Shown here: piece by piece, positions 37,258-47,799 of the stretch | How the letters are laid out: each line of letters begins with the position of its first letter | Position numbering within the stretch: position 1 is the stretch's first letter | Source: Pseudomonas prosekii | Lineage (GTDB): Bacteria; Pseudomonadota; Gammaproteobacteria; Pseudomonadales; Pseudomonadaceae | Length of the DNA stretch: 64,000 nt | Assembly: GCF_900105155.1 (NCBI RefSeq) | Contig: NZ_LT629762.1 | Span: 3,325,001 to 3,389,000, forward strand | Reading direction: 5' to 3' | Notes under the pieces: model-generated | What the model was told of the DNA's origin: nothing | Databases searched by the model: none | What the model saw: the letters and a program-made list of their open reading frames with translations, nothing else | Position numbers and translations under genes: made by a program

Positions 37258-38699
37258 CAGGCATCTCCCCCAAACACATCAATGTTGCTGAACACGCACG
37301 CCGGCGAGGCGTGGCCGACGCGGATCACCTGGTTCGGTTCGCCCTTGCCGCAGTTCGGCGTGCCGAGGACTTTGACGGTGTTGGCGTCGCCGACCGCGCT
37401 GAGGCTTTTCCAGAAGTGCGCGGAAATCGCCCGGTAGTTGGGGTTTTTCACCACGCCTTTGAGTTCGCCGTTCTCGATCAACTGGCCCCACTCGCAGCCG
37501 AACTGGAATTTGTTGCGCGCATCGTCAATCGACCAGGAACGGTTGGTGCTCATCACAATGCCGTTCTCGATGCCGCCGATCAATTGCTCCAGCGGCTGAT
37601 CGCCGGCCTCGATGTTGAGGTTGGCCATGCGATCGATCGGCGGACGGTTCCAGCCGCACGCGCGGCTGTTGGCGACGCCGTCCATGCCGGCGCGAAATTG
37701 CGAAAGTGCGCCGCCCAGTGGCCGTAACAACAGGCCTTCCTTGATCAGGAATTGCTTGCTCGCGGCGCTGCCGTCGTCGTCATGGCCGTAGCTGGCGAGC
37801 TGCTCGGGGATGTCCGGGTCGAACGTCACGTTGAGCAGTTTGGAGCCGTATTGCAGGCTGCCGAAATCCTCAGCCTTGACGAAACTGGTGCCGGCGTAAT
37901 TGCGTTCATCACCGAGGATGCGGTCGAGTTCCAGCGGATGGCCGATCGATTCGTGGATCTGCAGCATCATCTGGTCGGGCATCAACAGCAGGTCGCGCGG
38001 GCCTTGCGGGGTGTTCGGCGCCAACAGCAATTGCAGCGCCTGATCGGCGATTTTCGGCCCGGCGCCGACCAGTCCGCAGCGGCTGATCACATCGAAGCCG
38101 CCCTGTTGGCCGAAGTTCTCGCGGCCGAGGGTGCGGGTCTGGCTGTCGTTGCCGTCGTAGGCGGTCACTTCCAGGCTGGGGAACACGAAGCGCTGGGCCT
38201 GGCGCAGTTCGGCGCCGGCGCTGCTGAGGTAGATCTGCTCGACGTTGGTCACGCCGATGCTGACCTGCCAGTTCACCAGTCGCTCGTCCTTGGGCACGGA
38301 CGCGGATTCGGCGCCGAGCAACTGGTAGCAGTCGTTCAGGGACGGGAAGGGCTGGTCGAAGTTTGGCGAAAAGTAATCGGCGCGCTCACTCGATACGGCT
38401 TGTGCGCTGAGGTCGAGCAGGGCGTGCGGCTTGAGTCGGCGAGCGTGCTGCTCGGCTTTCTCCAGTGCGGCTTGCAGGCCTTGCTGCGAGAGGTCGTTGG
38501 TCGCCGCGTAGGCTTCGACGCCGTTGACCCGAACGGTCAGCATCGCGCCTTCGTCACGGCTCAGGCTCGGCGGTTCGGCGACGTTCTTGCGCACCGACAG
38601 GTATTGGCCGGACTCGCGCACATAACGCAGCGAAAAGAATTCAGCGCCCGTGCGCAACGCAGCAAAACGCTGCTTGAGCTGGGGGTGGAAATCGAACAT
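37257..38699 (-). CDS. TldD-family metallopeptidase
   Basis: A 480-residue protein with the zinc-binding HESIGHPLELDR motif (HExxxH) at about residues 242-247 and the GMDGVANSRACGWNRPPIDRMANLNIEAG segment of TldD. It is the catalytic subunit expected to work with the PmbA-like protein encoded directly downstream. Substrate unknown; no obvious peptide precursor gene lies next to it. Confidence 0.88.
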   Translation of the reverse strand: MFDFHPQLKQRFAALRTGAEFFSLRYVRESGQYLSVRKNVAEPPSLSRDEGAMLTVRVNGVEAYAATNDLSQQGLQAALEKAEQHARRLKPHALLDLSAQAVSSERADYFSPNFDQPFPSLNDCYQLLGAESASVPKDERLVNWQVSIGVTNVEQIYLSSAGAELRQAQRFVFPSLEVTAYDGNDSQTRTLGRENFGQQGGFDVISRCGLVGAGPKIADQALQLLLAPNTPQGPRDLLLMPDQMMLQIHESIGHPLELDRILGDERNYAGTSFVKAEDFGSLQYGSKLLNVTFDPDIPEQLASYGHDDDGSAASKQFLIKEGLLLRPLGGALSQFRAGMDGVANSRACGWNRPPIDRMANLNIEAGDQPLEQLIGGIENGIVMSTNRSWSIDDARNKFQFGCEWGQLIENGELKGVVKNPNYRAISAHFWKSLSAVGDANTVKVLGTPNCGKGEPNQVIRVGHASPACVFSNIDVFGGDA

Positions 38700-38868
38700 T
38701 CGAGAACCTCCTTGGTATGGAGTAGCGGCGTATCGGTACGGCGAGGGGGGTGAAACGTTTGCGTGGCGCTAGATTAGGCCTGCGTGGGGGGTAGGATCAA
38801 GGGCGGCGCGGGTGTAGGAAGGTTTACCGGTTTGTGTCAGGTCTACATGTTTCGTCTGTTGGAACGCT

Positions 38869-38960
38869 TTCGCGGGCAAGCCTCGCTCCTACAGTGGATT
38901 GGGTTGATCACAAATAGGCGAACCAATCCAAAACCTGTAGGAGCGAGGCTTGCCCGCGAA
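38869..38960. repeat. REP pair (inverted)
   Basis: Inverted TTCGCGGGCAAGCCTCGCTCCTAC motifs in the gap between the tldD-like gene start and the betA 3' end. The rest of 38700-38983 shows no gene. Confidence 0.87.
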
Positions 38961-38983
38961 GGCAGCACCGCGGTGTAAGGGTG

Positions 38984-40687
38984 TTACTGCGCAGTCGGGC
39001 TCACATCACGCATCGGCTTGCCACGCACTGGCGCATCGCCGGCGACGAAGTAGTCGGCGGTGCTGCGCGGCAGTGGCTGGCGGCCACGGATCTTGTCGGC
39101 GATTTTCTCGGCGATCATGATCGTTGGCGCGTTGAGGTTGCCGGTGGTGATGATCGGCATGATCGACGCATCGACCACACGCAGGCTCTGCATGCCATGC
39201 ACACGGCCCTCGGCGTCAACCACGGCCATCTCGTCGGTGCCCATTTTGCAGGAGCAGGACGGGTGGAACGCGGTTTCGGCGTGTTCGCGGATGAACTTGT
39301 CGAGCTGCTCATCGGTTTGCACGTCGATACCCGGGCTGATTTCGCGGCCACGGTATTGATCCAGTGCCGGCTGCTGCATGATTTCACGGGTCAGGCGGAT
39401 GCCGTCACGGAATTCCTGCCAGTCCTGCTCGGTGGCCATGTAGTTGAAAAGGATGCTCGGGTATTCGCGCGGATCCTTCGACTTGGCCTGGATGCGACCA
39501 CGGCTCGGCGAACGCATGGAACCCATGTGCGCCTGGAAACCGTGCTCTTTCACGCCGTTGCTGCCGTTGTAGTTAATCGCCACCGGCAGGAAGTGGTACT
39601 GAATGTTCGGCCATTCGAATTCCGGACGCGAACGGATGAAACCGCCGGCTTCGAACTGGTTGCTGGCGCCGATGCCGGTGCCGTTGAACAGCCATTCGGC
39701 ACCGATCGCAGGCTGGTTGTACCAGAGCAGCGACGGGTACAGCGAAACCGGTTGGGTGCAGGCGTATTGCAGGTACAGCTCAAGGTGATCCTGCAGGTTT
39801 TCGCCGACGCCTGGCAGGTCGTGGACCACCGGGATGTCGAGCTTGTTCAGCAGTTCGGCCGGGCCGACGCCGGAGCGTTGCAGAATCTGCGGCGAGGCGA
39901 TGGCGCCGGAGCACAGCAGCACTTCTTTGCGCGCCTTGGCTTCAACACGTTCTTCTGCCGAGCCGATCAGGTAACGCACGCCGACCGCACGTTTGCCTTC
40001 AAACAGAATCTTGTCGGTCAAGGCGTGGGTGACGATGGTCAGCGTCGAGCGCTTCTTGGCGATGTCCAGGTAACCGCGCGCGGTGCTGGCACGACGGCCG
40101 TTCGGCGTGACGGTACGGTCCATCGGGCCGAAGCCTTCTTGCTGGTAACCGTTCAAGTCTTCGGTGCGCGGGTAACCGGCTTGTACGCCGGCTTCAACCA
40201 TCGCGTGGAACAGCGGGTTGTTGCCAGCCTTCGGCGTAGTCACGCTGACCGGACCGTCGCCACCGTGGTAGTCGTTGGCGCCGATGTCGCGGGTTTCCGC
40301 TTTGCGGAAATACGGCAGGCAGTCGAGGTAAGTCCAGTTTTCCAGACCTGGGAGTTTCGACCAGTTGTCGTAGTCCATCGCGTTGCCGCGGATGTAGCAC
40401 ATGCCGTTGATCAGCGAGGAACCGCCGAGGCCTTTGCCGCGACCGCATTCCATCCGGCGACCGTCCATGTACGGTTCCGGATCGGTTTCGTACGCCCAGT
40501 TGTAGCGTCGACCTTGCAGCGGAAACGCCAGAGCGGCAGGCATTTGCGTGCGGAAGTCGAGACGATAATCCGGGCCGCCTGCTTCGAGCAGCAGGACGGT
40601 GACGCCTTCGTCTTCAGTCAGACGGGTCGCCAGGGTGTTACCGGCCGAGCCGGCACCGATGATGATGTAATCGTATTCTTGGGACAT
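38984..40687 (-). CDS. betA: choline dehydrogenase
   Basis: A 567-residue GMC-family flavoprotein that oxidises choline to betaine aldehyde at the inner membrane. Seen: the FAD-binding [18 protein letters not shown] at the N-terminus, [15 protein letters not shown], and the C-terminal active-site [10 protein letters not shown] and [15 protein letters not shown] at 40687 (MSQEYDY) follows GAGGGTG; the frame from 40702 is less likely. Third gene of the minus-strand betI-betB-betA group, separated from betB by a 100-bp palindromic repeat. Confidence 0.96.
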   Translation of the reverse strand: MSQEYDYIIIGAGSAGNTLATRLTEDEGVTVLLLEAGGPDYRLDFRTQMPAALAFPLQGRRYNWAYETDPEPYMDGRRMECGRGKGLGGSSLINGMCYIRGNAMDYDNWSKLPGLENWTYLDCLPYFRKAETRDIGANDYHGGDGPVSVTTPKAGNNPLFHAMVEAGVQAGYPRTEDLNGYQQEGFGPMDRTVTPNGRRASTARGYLDIAKKRSTLTIVTHALTDKILFEGKRAVGVRYLIGSAEERVEAKARKEVLLCSGAIASPQILQRSGVGPAELLNKLDIPVVHDLPGVGENLQDHLELYLQYACTQPVSLYPSLLWYNQPAIGAEWLFNGTGIGASNQFEAGGFIRSRPEFEWPNIQYHFLPVAINYNGSNGVKEHGFQAHMGSMRSPSRGRIQAKSKDPREYPSILFNYMATEQDWQEFRDGIRLTREIMQQPALDQYRGREISPGIDVQTDEQLDKFIREHAETAFHPSCSCKMGTDEMAVVDAEGRVHGMQSLRVVDASIMPIITTGNLNAPTIMIAEKIADKIRGRQPLPRSTADYFVAGDAPVRGKPMRDVSPTAQ

Positions 40688-40722
40688 AAAATGCACCCTC
40701 ATTGAAAGTGGTCAGGTCGCCC

Positions 40723-40822
40723 GTAGCAGCTGCCGAGGCACGAGGCTGCGTTGGGTGCGCAGCGACCCCCGGGGGCGGTCCTGCGGACGCGCAACGCAAC
40801 CTCGTTCCTCGGCAGCTGCTAC
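40723..40822. repeat. 100-bp palindromic repeat, GTAGCAGCTGCCGAGGCACGAGG type, copy 2
   Basis: Same family as 34166 and 60441. Situated between betB and betA, inside the operon. Confidence 0.9.
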
Positions 40823-40840
40823 AGGTTGTGCGGGCGTTCC

Positions 40841-42313
40841 TTAGAACACCGAGGCGTAATCGCCCAGTTCGACCTGTACCGATTTGATGCGTGTGAAGTT
40901 GTTCAGCGAGCTGATCCCGTTCTCACGGCCAACACCCGACTGCTTGTAGCCGCCGACCGGCATTTTCGCGTCGGACTCGCCCCAGGCGTTGATCCAGCAG
41001 ATACCGGCTTCCAGTTGATGAATCACGCGGTGAGCGCGGTTCAGGTCCTTGGTGATGATGCCGGCAGCGAGGCCGAAGTCGGTGTCGTTGGCACGACGGA
41101 TCACTTCTTCTTCGGTGTCGTAAGTCAGGATCGCCATGACCGGGCCGAAGATTTCTTCGCGAACGATGGTCATTTCGTCGGTGCAATCGGTGAACACCGT
41201 CGGTGCGACGAATGCGCCTTTGGCCAGGTCGCCTTCAGTCAGACGATCGCCGCCGCAGAGCAGGCGGGCGCCTTCTTCCTTGCCCTTGGCGATGTAACCC
41301 AACACGCTTTCCATGTGCGCAAAGCTGACCAGTGGGCCGAAGTTGGTGTTCTCGTCTTCAGGGTTGCCGATGCGGATGCGTGCAACGCGCTCGGCGATCT
41401 TGGCTTCGAACGCAGCCTTGAGCTGAGTCGGAACAAATACGCGAGTGCCGTTGGTGCAGACCTGACCGGAGCTGTAGAAGTTGGCCATCATCGCAGTGTC
41501 GGCGGCGCGATCGAGGTCGGCGTCGTCGAAGATGATCAGCGGGGATTTGCCGCCCAGTTCCATGGTCACTTCTTTGAGCGAAGAGCTCGAAGCGCTGGCC
41601 ATGACCTTCTTGCCGGTGTCGGTGCCGCCGGTGAAGGAGATTTTTTCGATGCGTGGGTGCTCGGTCAACCAGGTGCCGACTTCACGGCCGCTGCCGGTCA
41701 GCACGTTGAACACGCCCGCTGGAACGCCAGCCTCGGTGTAGATCTCGGCCAGTTTCAGCGTGGTCAGGGAGGTGACTTCGCTTGGCTTGAAGATCATCGC
41801 GTTACCGGCCGCCAGGGCAGGTGCGGATTTCCACAGGGCGATCTGGATCGGGTAGTTCCACGCGCCGATACCGGCAACCACGCCCAGCGGCTCGCGGCGG
41901 GTGTAGACGAAAGAAGTGTCGCGCAACGGGATCTGCTCGCCTTCGATCGCTGGCACCAGGCCGGCGTAGTATTCCAGCACGTCGGCGCCGGTGACGATGT
42001 CGACGTATTTGGTTTCGGAGAACGATTTGCCGGTGTCCAGGGTTTCCAGCGCGGCCAGCTCATCGTTGCGCTCGCGCAGGATGTCGACGGCACGACGCAG
42101 GATGCGCGAACGCTCCATGGCGGTCATCGCAGCCCAGATCTTCTGACCTTTTTCAGCGCTGACAACAGCGCGCTCGACGTCGTCGAATGTCGCGCGCTGA
42201 ACGTTTGCGAGGACTTCTCCGTTAGCCGGGTTGATGGCTTCGAAAGTGGCGTCGCTGCTGGCGTCGGAGTAGCCGCCATCGATGTAGAGTTTTTGCAGTT
42301 CGAAACGGGCCAT
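40841..42313 (-). CDS. betB: betaine aldehyde dehydrogenase
   Basis: A 490-residue NAD(P)-dependent aldehyde dehydrogenase making glycine betaine from betaine aldehyde. The catalytic Glu lies in MELGGKSP and the catalytic Cys in [11 protein letters not shown]; the [11 protein letters not shown] and [20 protein letters not shown] segments are typical of BetB. It lies between betI and betA on the same strand and should be repressed by BetI in the absence of choline. Confidence 0.97.
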   Translation of the reverse strand: MARFELQKLYIDGGYSDASSDATFEAINPANGEVLANVQRATFDDVERAVVSAEKGQKIWAAMTAMERSRILRRAVDILRERNDELAALETLDTGKSFSETKYVDIVTGADVLEYYAGLVPAIEGEQIPLRDTSFVYTRREPLGVVAGIGAWNYPIQIALWKSAPALAAGNAMIFKPSEVTSLTTLKLAEIYTEAGVPAGVFNVLTGSGREVGTWLTEHPRIEKISFTGGTDTGKKVMASASSSSLKEVTMELGGKSPLIIFDDADLDRAADTAMMANFYSSGQVCTNGTRVFVPTQLKAAFEAKIAERVARIRIGNPEDENTNFGPLVSFAHMESVLGYIAKGKEEGARLLCGGDRLTEGDLAKGAFVAPTVFTDCTDEMTIVREEIFGPVMAILTYDTEEEVIRRANDTDFGLAAGIITKDLNRAHRVIHQLEAGICWINAWGESDAKMPVGGYKQSGVGRENGISSLNNFTRIKSVQVELGDYASVF

Positions 42314-42420
42314 AAAGTCCTCGCAAGAGCATAAGTGGGTTGGCGGTAACCACTGCTCGCACCGTGTAGCTGGAGCGGTGCGGTTCAGCGGCGTTCAGGG
42401 GCTGAGCGGTTATGTGTGCT

Positions 42421-43014
42421 CTAGCTCACCTGCTTGGCCAATTGGAAATCCATGTATTCGTAAGCGATGCGGTGCGCTTGCTCGGTGTCGAAAGCATCTC
42501 CCGACAGGGCGCCGCGCAACCACAAACCGTCGATTAGGGCCGCCAGGCCTCGGGCTGCACTGCGCGCATCATTGAGCGGCAATACACGGCGGAACTGGCA
42601 ACACAGGTTGGAATACAAACGGTGATCGTTGATCCGCTGCAACCTGTGCAAAGACGGGTGGTGCATGCTGGTGGCCCAGAAGGCCAGCCAGGTTTTCATT
42701 GCCGGGCCATTGACTTGGCTGGCGTCGAAGTTGCCTTCGATAATCACCTGAAGGTGCGCCCTCGGGCTGCTGTCTTCCAGCGCTTGACGACGCGCGGTGA
42801 CGTTCTCGCTGAGAACACTCATCAGGTACTGCGCCGTAGCGGCAATCAGGCCGTTCTTGTCCTGAAAGTAGTGACTGATGATGCCATTCGAGACACCGGC
42901 CAAACGGGCGATCAGCGCAATGCTGGCGTCCCCCATTCCAACCTGATCGACGGCCTGCAATGTGGCTTCGATCAATTGCTGACGGCGGATGGGTTGCATA
43001 CCGACCTTGGGCAT
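42421..43014 (-). CDS. betI: choline-responsive TetR repressor BetI
   Basis: A 197-residue TetR-family regulator. The N-terminal HTH ([28 protein letters not shown]) is followed by a ligand domain matching BetI. ATG at 43014 is preceded by AAGGAGATGTGCAAG. It is first in the betIBA operon and divergent from betT; a perfect 20-bp palindrome lies between them. Choline binding is expected to release it. Confidence 0.95.
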   Translation of the reverse strand: MPKVGMQPIRRQQLIEATLQAVDQVGMGDASIALIARLAGVSNGIISHYFQDKNGLIAATAQYLMSVLSENVTARRQALEDSSPRAHLQVIIEGNFDASQVNGPAMKTWLAFWATSMHHPSLHRLQRINDHRLYSNLCCQFRRVLPLNDARSAARGLAALIDGLWLRGALSGDAFDTEQAHRIAYEYMDFQLAKQVS

Positions 43015-43084
43015 CTTGCACATCTCCTTAGGCCTTCCGACGGACGAAAAACGTCTGTCGGATTGAGGGCCAGTCTATTTTGTT

Positions 43085-43104
43085 TTGATTGAACGTTCAA
43101 TCAA
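43085..43104. promoter_or_regulatory. perfect 20-bp palindrome, BetI operator
   Basis: TTGATTGAACGTTCAATCAA is fully symmetric and lies 71 bp upstream of betI and about 340 bp upstream of betT. The sequence fits the TetR-type operator described for BetI. It should control betIBA and possibly betT. Confidence 0.9.
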
Positions 43105-43442
43105 CAAAGAATAAGATCTGCGACAATTCGTCGCTGCCTACCGGTTTTTCCCGCGTGTAGTCGGCGGAAAAACGACATCTGAAAAAGCCCGAAACCTGCG
43201 CGGGGCATGGCGCGGATCGACGATGACGGACGTGTTGAAATGGGCAAGACGCCTTTGGCCCAAGCGGCGGACCATTCGTCCGTCGCTTGGTCTGCGACGT
43301 CGGTTCTCAACGCTTTGCCTGCGGTTTGCGGGCTTTTTCGGGGTGTCTTTATATCACCCGCCGGTCGGCTGCCAACTAACCGATTGGTCGGGTCACGCGT
43401 TGCCTTGTGTTCTTCTCTCGCACTGCCTGGAGCATCTGTGCC

Positions 43443-45449
43443 ATGAGTTCTGCCTCTCTTATAAAGACCCCACCCGAGAAGGTGACGGTCAACGGTTGGG
43501 TGTTTTACACCTCTACCGCGTTGATCCTGTTGTTGACCGCCATTCTGATCATCGCCCCGCAAGAGGCCGGCAGATTGCTCGGTATTGCCCAGGCCTGGTT
43601 GTCCCGCAGTTTCGGCTGGTACTACATGGTGGTGATCGCCGCCTACCTGGTATTCGTCGTCGGCCTGGCGTTTTCCTCTTACGGCAAACTCAAACTGGGC
43701 AGCAAGGACGACACCCCGGACTTCAGCTACGGCGCCTGGGCGGGGATGCTGTTCTCGTCGGGCATCGGCATTTCGCTGTTGTACTTCGGCGCTTCCGAGC
43801 CGCTGGACCACTACTTCAATCCGCCTGAAGGCGTGGCCGGCAGCAACATGGCCGCGCGTCAGGCAGTGCAACTGACCTTCCTGCATTGGGGCCTGCACGG
43901 CTGGGCGATCTACGCACTGGTCGGCCTCGCCGTGGCGTACTTTGCGTATCGGCATAACCAACCGCTGGCGTTGCGTTCGGCGCTGTATCCGCTGGTCGGC
44001 GAGCGCTGGGTCAAAGGCGCGGCCGGTCACGCGGTGGACGGCTTCGGCATGTTCGTGACGCTGCTGGGGCTGGTGACGAACCTGGGGATTGGTTCGCTGC
44101 AAGTGTCGTCGGGGCTGGAAAACCTGTTCGGCATGGAACACAGCAACACTAACCTGCTGATCGTGATCATCGTGATGAGCACCGTGGCGACCATCGCTGC
44201 CGTGTCCGGCGTGGAAAACGGCATCCGTCGTCTGTCCAACCTGAACATCGTGCTGTTCAGCGGTTTGCTGATTTTCGTGCTGCTGTTCGGCCCGACCCTG
44301 CACTTGCTCAACGGCTTTGTGCAGAACATCGGCGACTACATGAACGGCATCGTGCTGAAAACCTTCGACCTGTATGTGTACGAGGGCGACGGCGCCAAGA
44401 CTGAACGCTGGATGGGCCTGTGGACCTTGTTCTACTGGGCCTGGTGGATTTCCTGGGCACCGTTCGTAGGCATGTTCATCGCGCGTATTTCCCGTGGTCG
44501 CACGGTGCGTGAACTGGTCGCCGGCGTGTTGCTGATTCCGCTGGGTTTTACCCTGGCGTGGTTGTCGATCTTCGGTAACTCGGCGCTGGATCTGGTGATG
44601 AACCATGGCGCGGTCGAGCTCGGGAAAACCGCGCTGGAACAGCCGTCGATGGCGATCTATCAATTGCTGGAGCATTACCCGGCGTCGAAGATTGTGATCG
44701 GCGTGTCGATCTTTGTCGGTTTTGTGCTGTTCCTGACCCCGGCGGATTCCGGCGCGGTGATGATGGCCAACCTTTCCTGCAGAGGCGGCAACGTTGACGA
44801 GGATGCGCCGCACTGGCTGCGGATCTTCTGGTCGGCGGTGATTACTCTGGTAACGATTGGCCTGCTGTTCGCCGGTAACTTCGAAGCCATGCAAACCATG
44901 GTGGTGCTGGCCGGTCTGCCGTTCTCGGTGGTGCTGGTGTTCTTCATGTTCGGTTTGCACAAGCAGATGCGTCAGGACGTGCAGGTCGAACAGGAGCAAG
45001 CGCAGCTGGCGGCACGCGGTCGTCGTGGTTTCAGCGAGCGTTTGACCCAACTGGACCTGCAACCGAACCAGTCGGTCGTGCAGCGTTTCATGGACAAGCA
45101 AGTCAGCCCGGCGCTGGAAGATGCGGCGGCGCAGTTGCAGGCTCAAGGCCTGGAAGTGCAGACCTTGCTCGGTAAATCCAAGCGTTGCATGGGCCTGCGG
45201 ATCGAGATGGAAGAGGGCAACCCTTTTGTCTACGAAGTGAGCCTGGACGGTTATCTGGCGGCGGCGAGCGAAGGGGTGTCGGCGGAAAGCGCTGAAGAGC
45301 CACGCGCTCGGTACTACCGCGCCGAGGTGTACCTGCACAACGGCAGCCAGGATTACGACTTGATGGGCTTCACTCAGGATCAGATCACCCGTGACGTGCT
45401 CGATCAGTTTGAAAGCCATCGGCAACTCCTTGGCCGGGTGTATAGCTAA
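43443..45449 (+). CDS. betT: BCCT-family choline transporter BetT
   Basis: A 668-residue secondary transporter. It has 12 hydrophobic segments including the family signature around FYWAWWISWAPFVGMFIARISRGR, and a long hydrophilic C-terminal tail (residues about 510-668) of the kind linked to osmotic regulation in BetT1-type carriers. It imports choline with the proton gradient. ATG at 43443 is chosen from the family start (MSSASLIKTPPEK). Divergent from betI. Confidence 0.95.
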   Translation: MSSASLIKTPPEKVTVNGWVFYTSTALILLLTAILIIAPQEAGRLLGIAQAWLSRSFGWYYMVVIAAYLVFVVGLAFSSYGKLKLGSKDDTPDFSYGAWAGMLFSSGIGISLLYFGASEPLDHYFNPPEGVAGSNMAARQAVQLTFLHWGLHGWAIYALVGLAVAYFAYRHNQPLALRSALYPLVGERWVKGAAGHAVDGFGMFVTLLGLVTNLGIGSLQVSSGLENLFGMEHSNTNLLIVIIVMSTVATIAAVSGVENGIRRLSNLNIVLFSGLLIFVLLFGPTLHLLNGFVQNIGDYMNGIVLKTFDLYVYEGDGAKTERWMGLWTLFYWAWWISWAPFVGMFIARISRGRTVRELVAGVLLIPLGFTLAWLSIFGNSALDLVMNHGAVELGKTALEQPSMAIYQLLEHYPASKIVIGVSIFVGFVLFLTPADSGAVMMANLSCRGGNVDEDAPHWLRIFWSAVITLVTIGLLFAGNFEAMQTMVVLAGLPFSVVLVFFMFGLHKQMRQDVQVEQEQAQLAARGRRGFSERLTQLDLQPNQSVVQRFMDKQVSPALEDAAAQLQAQGLEVQTLLGKSKRCMGLRIEMEEGNPFVYEVSLDGYLAAASEGVSAESAEEPRARYYRAEVYLHNGSQDYDLMGFTQDQITRDVLDQFESHRQLLGRVYS

Positions 45450-45492
45450 AACTTGAAGTACTGCGGTGCACGTCGCTGCACCGCAGAACCAT

Positions 45493-45626
45493 TGTGGCGA
45501 GGGGGCTTGCCCCCGTTCGGCTGCGAAGCAGTCGTAAACCCGGCCAGCGCGGTCCATCTGTAAGATCGCACTGTCTGGATTTGGGGCCGCTGCGCGACCC
45601 AACGGGGGCAAGCCCCCTCGCCACAG
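45493..45626. repeat. long GGCGAGGGGGCTTGCCCC-type palindromic repeat
   Basis: Same family as 8319-8450, between the convergent 3' ends of betT and cbcV. Confidence 0.88.
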
Positions 45627-45658
45627 TGGTGGTGTGATAGCTAGATATCTGCGTAAAC

Positions 45659-45690
45659 AAAAACGCCGCGATCCTCTCGCGGCGTTTTTG
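45659..45690. terminator. terminator between betT and cbcV
   Basis: AAAAACGCCGCGA, loop, TCGCGGCGTTTTT: T-rich on both strands, so it can end transcription from either side. Ten bases from the cbcV stop. Confidence 0.92.
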
Positions 45691-45701
45691 TGTCTGTTGC
45701 C

Positions 45702-46880
45702 TTAACCCAGGTTCTTGCCGAGCAGTGCGTGGTACAGCTCGCTGTCGCCGAGGATGCCGACGACTTTGTTGTTGTCGTGCAGCACCAGTTTATTGCCGGT
45801 CTGATAACGAATCTGTAGCGCATCGCGCATGCCGATGTTCGAATCCACCAGCGTCGGCCGACGGCCCAGGCCCTCAACCGCTTGCCCCGGCGCCCAGTTC
45901 TGCAAGTCCATGCTGGCGCCGTTCTGGCGAGCACCCTTGATGGTGTTGCCCTCGGCCAGGTCCAGCCACGAATCGCCGCCCGGATCGAGACACACCGAAC
46001 CATTGATGCGTTTGCAGTTGTCCAGCGTGCGCATCAGGCTGCGGCCGCAAAGCACGTTCAGCGGGTTGGTGTGCGCGACGAAGGTACGCACGTAATCGTC
46101 CGCCGGGTTGAGCACAATTTCTTCCGGCACGCTGTACTGGATGATCCGGCCGTCCTTCATGATCGCGATCCGGCTACCGAGTTTCAGTGCTTCATCGAGG
46201 TCGTGGCTGACAAACACAATGGTCTTGCTCAGCTTGCGTTGCAGCTCCAGCAGTTCGTCCTGCAAACCTTGGCGGATCAGCGGATCGAGTGCCGAGAACG
46301 GTTCATCCATCAGCAGAATATCGGCGTCCATCGCCAGCGCACGGGCCAGGCCGACACGTTGCTGCATACCGCCGGAGAGCTCGTCGGGCTTCTTGTTGCG
46401 CCACTGGGTCAAACCCACCAGCTCGAGTTTTTCATCGACCAACTTGCGCCGTTCTTTCTCTGGGCGACCCTGCATTTCCAGACCGAAACTGATGTTCTCG
46501 CGAACCGTCAGCCACGGCATCAGCGCGAACTTCTGGAACACCATCGCAATGCGCTTGGTGCGCATCATTTTCAGCTCGGCCGGGGTGCACGAAGCGATGT
46601 CGATCTGCTTGCCTTCGTGCTCGACGAACAACTTGCCACGGCTGACGGTGTTGAGGCCGTTGATGCAGCGCAGCAGGCTTGATTTGCCGGAACCGGAAAG
46701 GCCCATCAACACGCAGATTTCGCCGCGCTCGATGTCCAGCGTGGCTTTTTCAACGCCGACAATCTGCCCGGTTTTTTTCAGGATCTGGTCGCGGGTCATG
46801 CCTTGGTCGAGGAGTTTGAGCGCCTCACGCGGATCTCGGGAGAAGATCACGTCGACGTCTTCGAAGCGAATAATGCTCAT
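45702..46880 (-). CDS. cbcV: choline/betaine/carnitine ABC transporter, ATPase
   Basis: A 392-residue ProV-type ATPase. Walker A GLSGSGKSSLL, signature LSGGMQQRVGLARAL and Walker B ILLMDEPF are intact, and a C-terminal CBS-like region follows residue about 280, as in osmoprotectant importers. It overlaps cbcW by 4 bp. With CbcW and binding proteins such as CbcX it drives uptake of choline and related quaternary amines. Confidence 0.95.
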   Translation of the reverse strand: MSIIRFEDVDVIFSRDPREALKLLDQGMTRDQILKKTGQIVGVEKATLDIERGEICVLMGLSGSGKSSLLRCINGLNTVSRGKLFVEHEGKQIDIASCTPAELKMMRTKRIAMVFQKFALMPWLTVRENISFGLEMQGRPEKERRKLVDEKLELVGLTQWRNKKPDELSGGMQQRVGLARALAMDADILLMDEPFSALDPLIRQGLQDELLELQRKLSKTIVFVSHDLDEALKLGSRIAIMKDGRIIQYSVPEEIVLNPADDYVRTFVAHTNPLNVLCGRSLMRTLDNCKRINGSVCLDPGGDSWLDLAEGNTIKGARQNGASMDLQNWAPGQAVEGLGRRPTLVDSNIGMRDALQIRYQTGNKLVLHDNNKVVGILGDSELYHALLGKNLG

Positions 46881-47722
46881 GCGTCACCCCCTACTTTGGC
46901 GTCGGGTTGTTTGCAGATACGGTCGAGCATGATCGCCAGCAGGACGATGGCCAGCCCGGCTTCGAAGCCCAGGGCGATATCGGCGGTGTTCAGTGCGTTG
47001 ACCACGGGTTTGCCCAAGCCATCGGCGCCCACCAGTGCGGCGATCACCACCATCGACAGCGACAGCATGATGCACTGGGTGATACCGGCCGCGATGCTTG
47101 GCATGGCGTGGGGCAGTTCGATACGGGAGAGCAGTTGGCGACGCGAGCAGCCGAAGGCTTTGCCGGCGTCGAGCAGTTCTGCGGGTACATCGCGGATCCC
47201 CAGGTAGGTCAGGCGGATCGGCGCGGCAATCGCGAACACCACCGTCGAAATCAGGCCCGGGACCACACCCAGCCCGAAGAGGGTCAGGGTTGGAATGAGG
47301 TACACGAACGTCGGCACGGTCTGCATCAGATCGAGCACCGGACGCATCAGTGTGTAGAACATCGGTTTGTGCGCGGCGACGATGCCAAGCGGCACGCCGA
47401 TGACCACGCAGACCAGGGTGGCGAACAACACCTGGGCGAGGGTTTCCATGGTTTCCTGCCAGTACCCCAGATTGAGGATCAGCAGAAAGGAAGCGATGAC
47501 GAAAACCGTCAGCCCCCACTTTCGTTGGATCAAATGTGCAATCAGTGCAATGAGGCCGATCAATGCCAGCGGGTTGAACCAGGTCAGCGCGAAAGTCACG
47601 CCGTGGATCATCGTTTCCAGTGACACGGCGATGGCGTCGAAGGTGTTGGCGCCGTGTTGCGTCAACCATTCAACGAAGCCTGCGATGTACTGGCCTAAAG
47701 GGATTTTCTGATCAATCAGCAT
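46877..47722 (-). CDS. cbcW: choline/betaine/carnitine ABC transporter, permease
   Basis: A 281-residue ProW-type permease with about six membrane segments. The EAA-like loop AGKAFGCSRRQLLSRIELPHAMPSI contacts the ATPase. ATG at 47722 (MLIDQKIPLGQY) fits the family; the ATG at 47740 is also possible, and neither has a strong ribosome site. Middle gene of cbcX-cbcW-cbcV. Confidence 0.93.
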   Translation of the reverse strand: MLIDQKIPLGQYIAGFVEWLTQHGANTFDAIAVSLETMIHGVTFALTWFNPLALIGLIALIAHLIQRKWGLTVFVIASFLLILNLGYWQETMETLAQVLFATLVCVVIGVPLGIVAAHKPMFYTLMRPVLDLMQTVPTFVYLIPTLTLFGLGVVPGLISTVVFAIAAPIRLTYLGIRDVPAELLDAGKAFGCSRRQLLSRIELPHAMPSIAAGITQCIMLSLSMVVIAALVGADGLGKPVVNALNTADIALGFEAGLAIVLLAIMLDRICKQPDAKVGGDA

Positions 47723-47799
47723 GGTAATGAACGTCCGCATGCAAGGAAATAAACAGCCCGGACGGCGTGAGCCGCCCGGCGTAAGCGATGCTCCTTAAT

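Noticed and set aside
43101..45611. 836-codon frame opposite betT
   Set aside because: Shadow of the GC-rich betT codons; composition rich in His, Gln and Arg with no domain, while betT is an unmistakable transporter.
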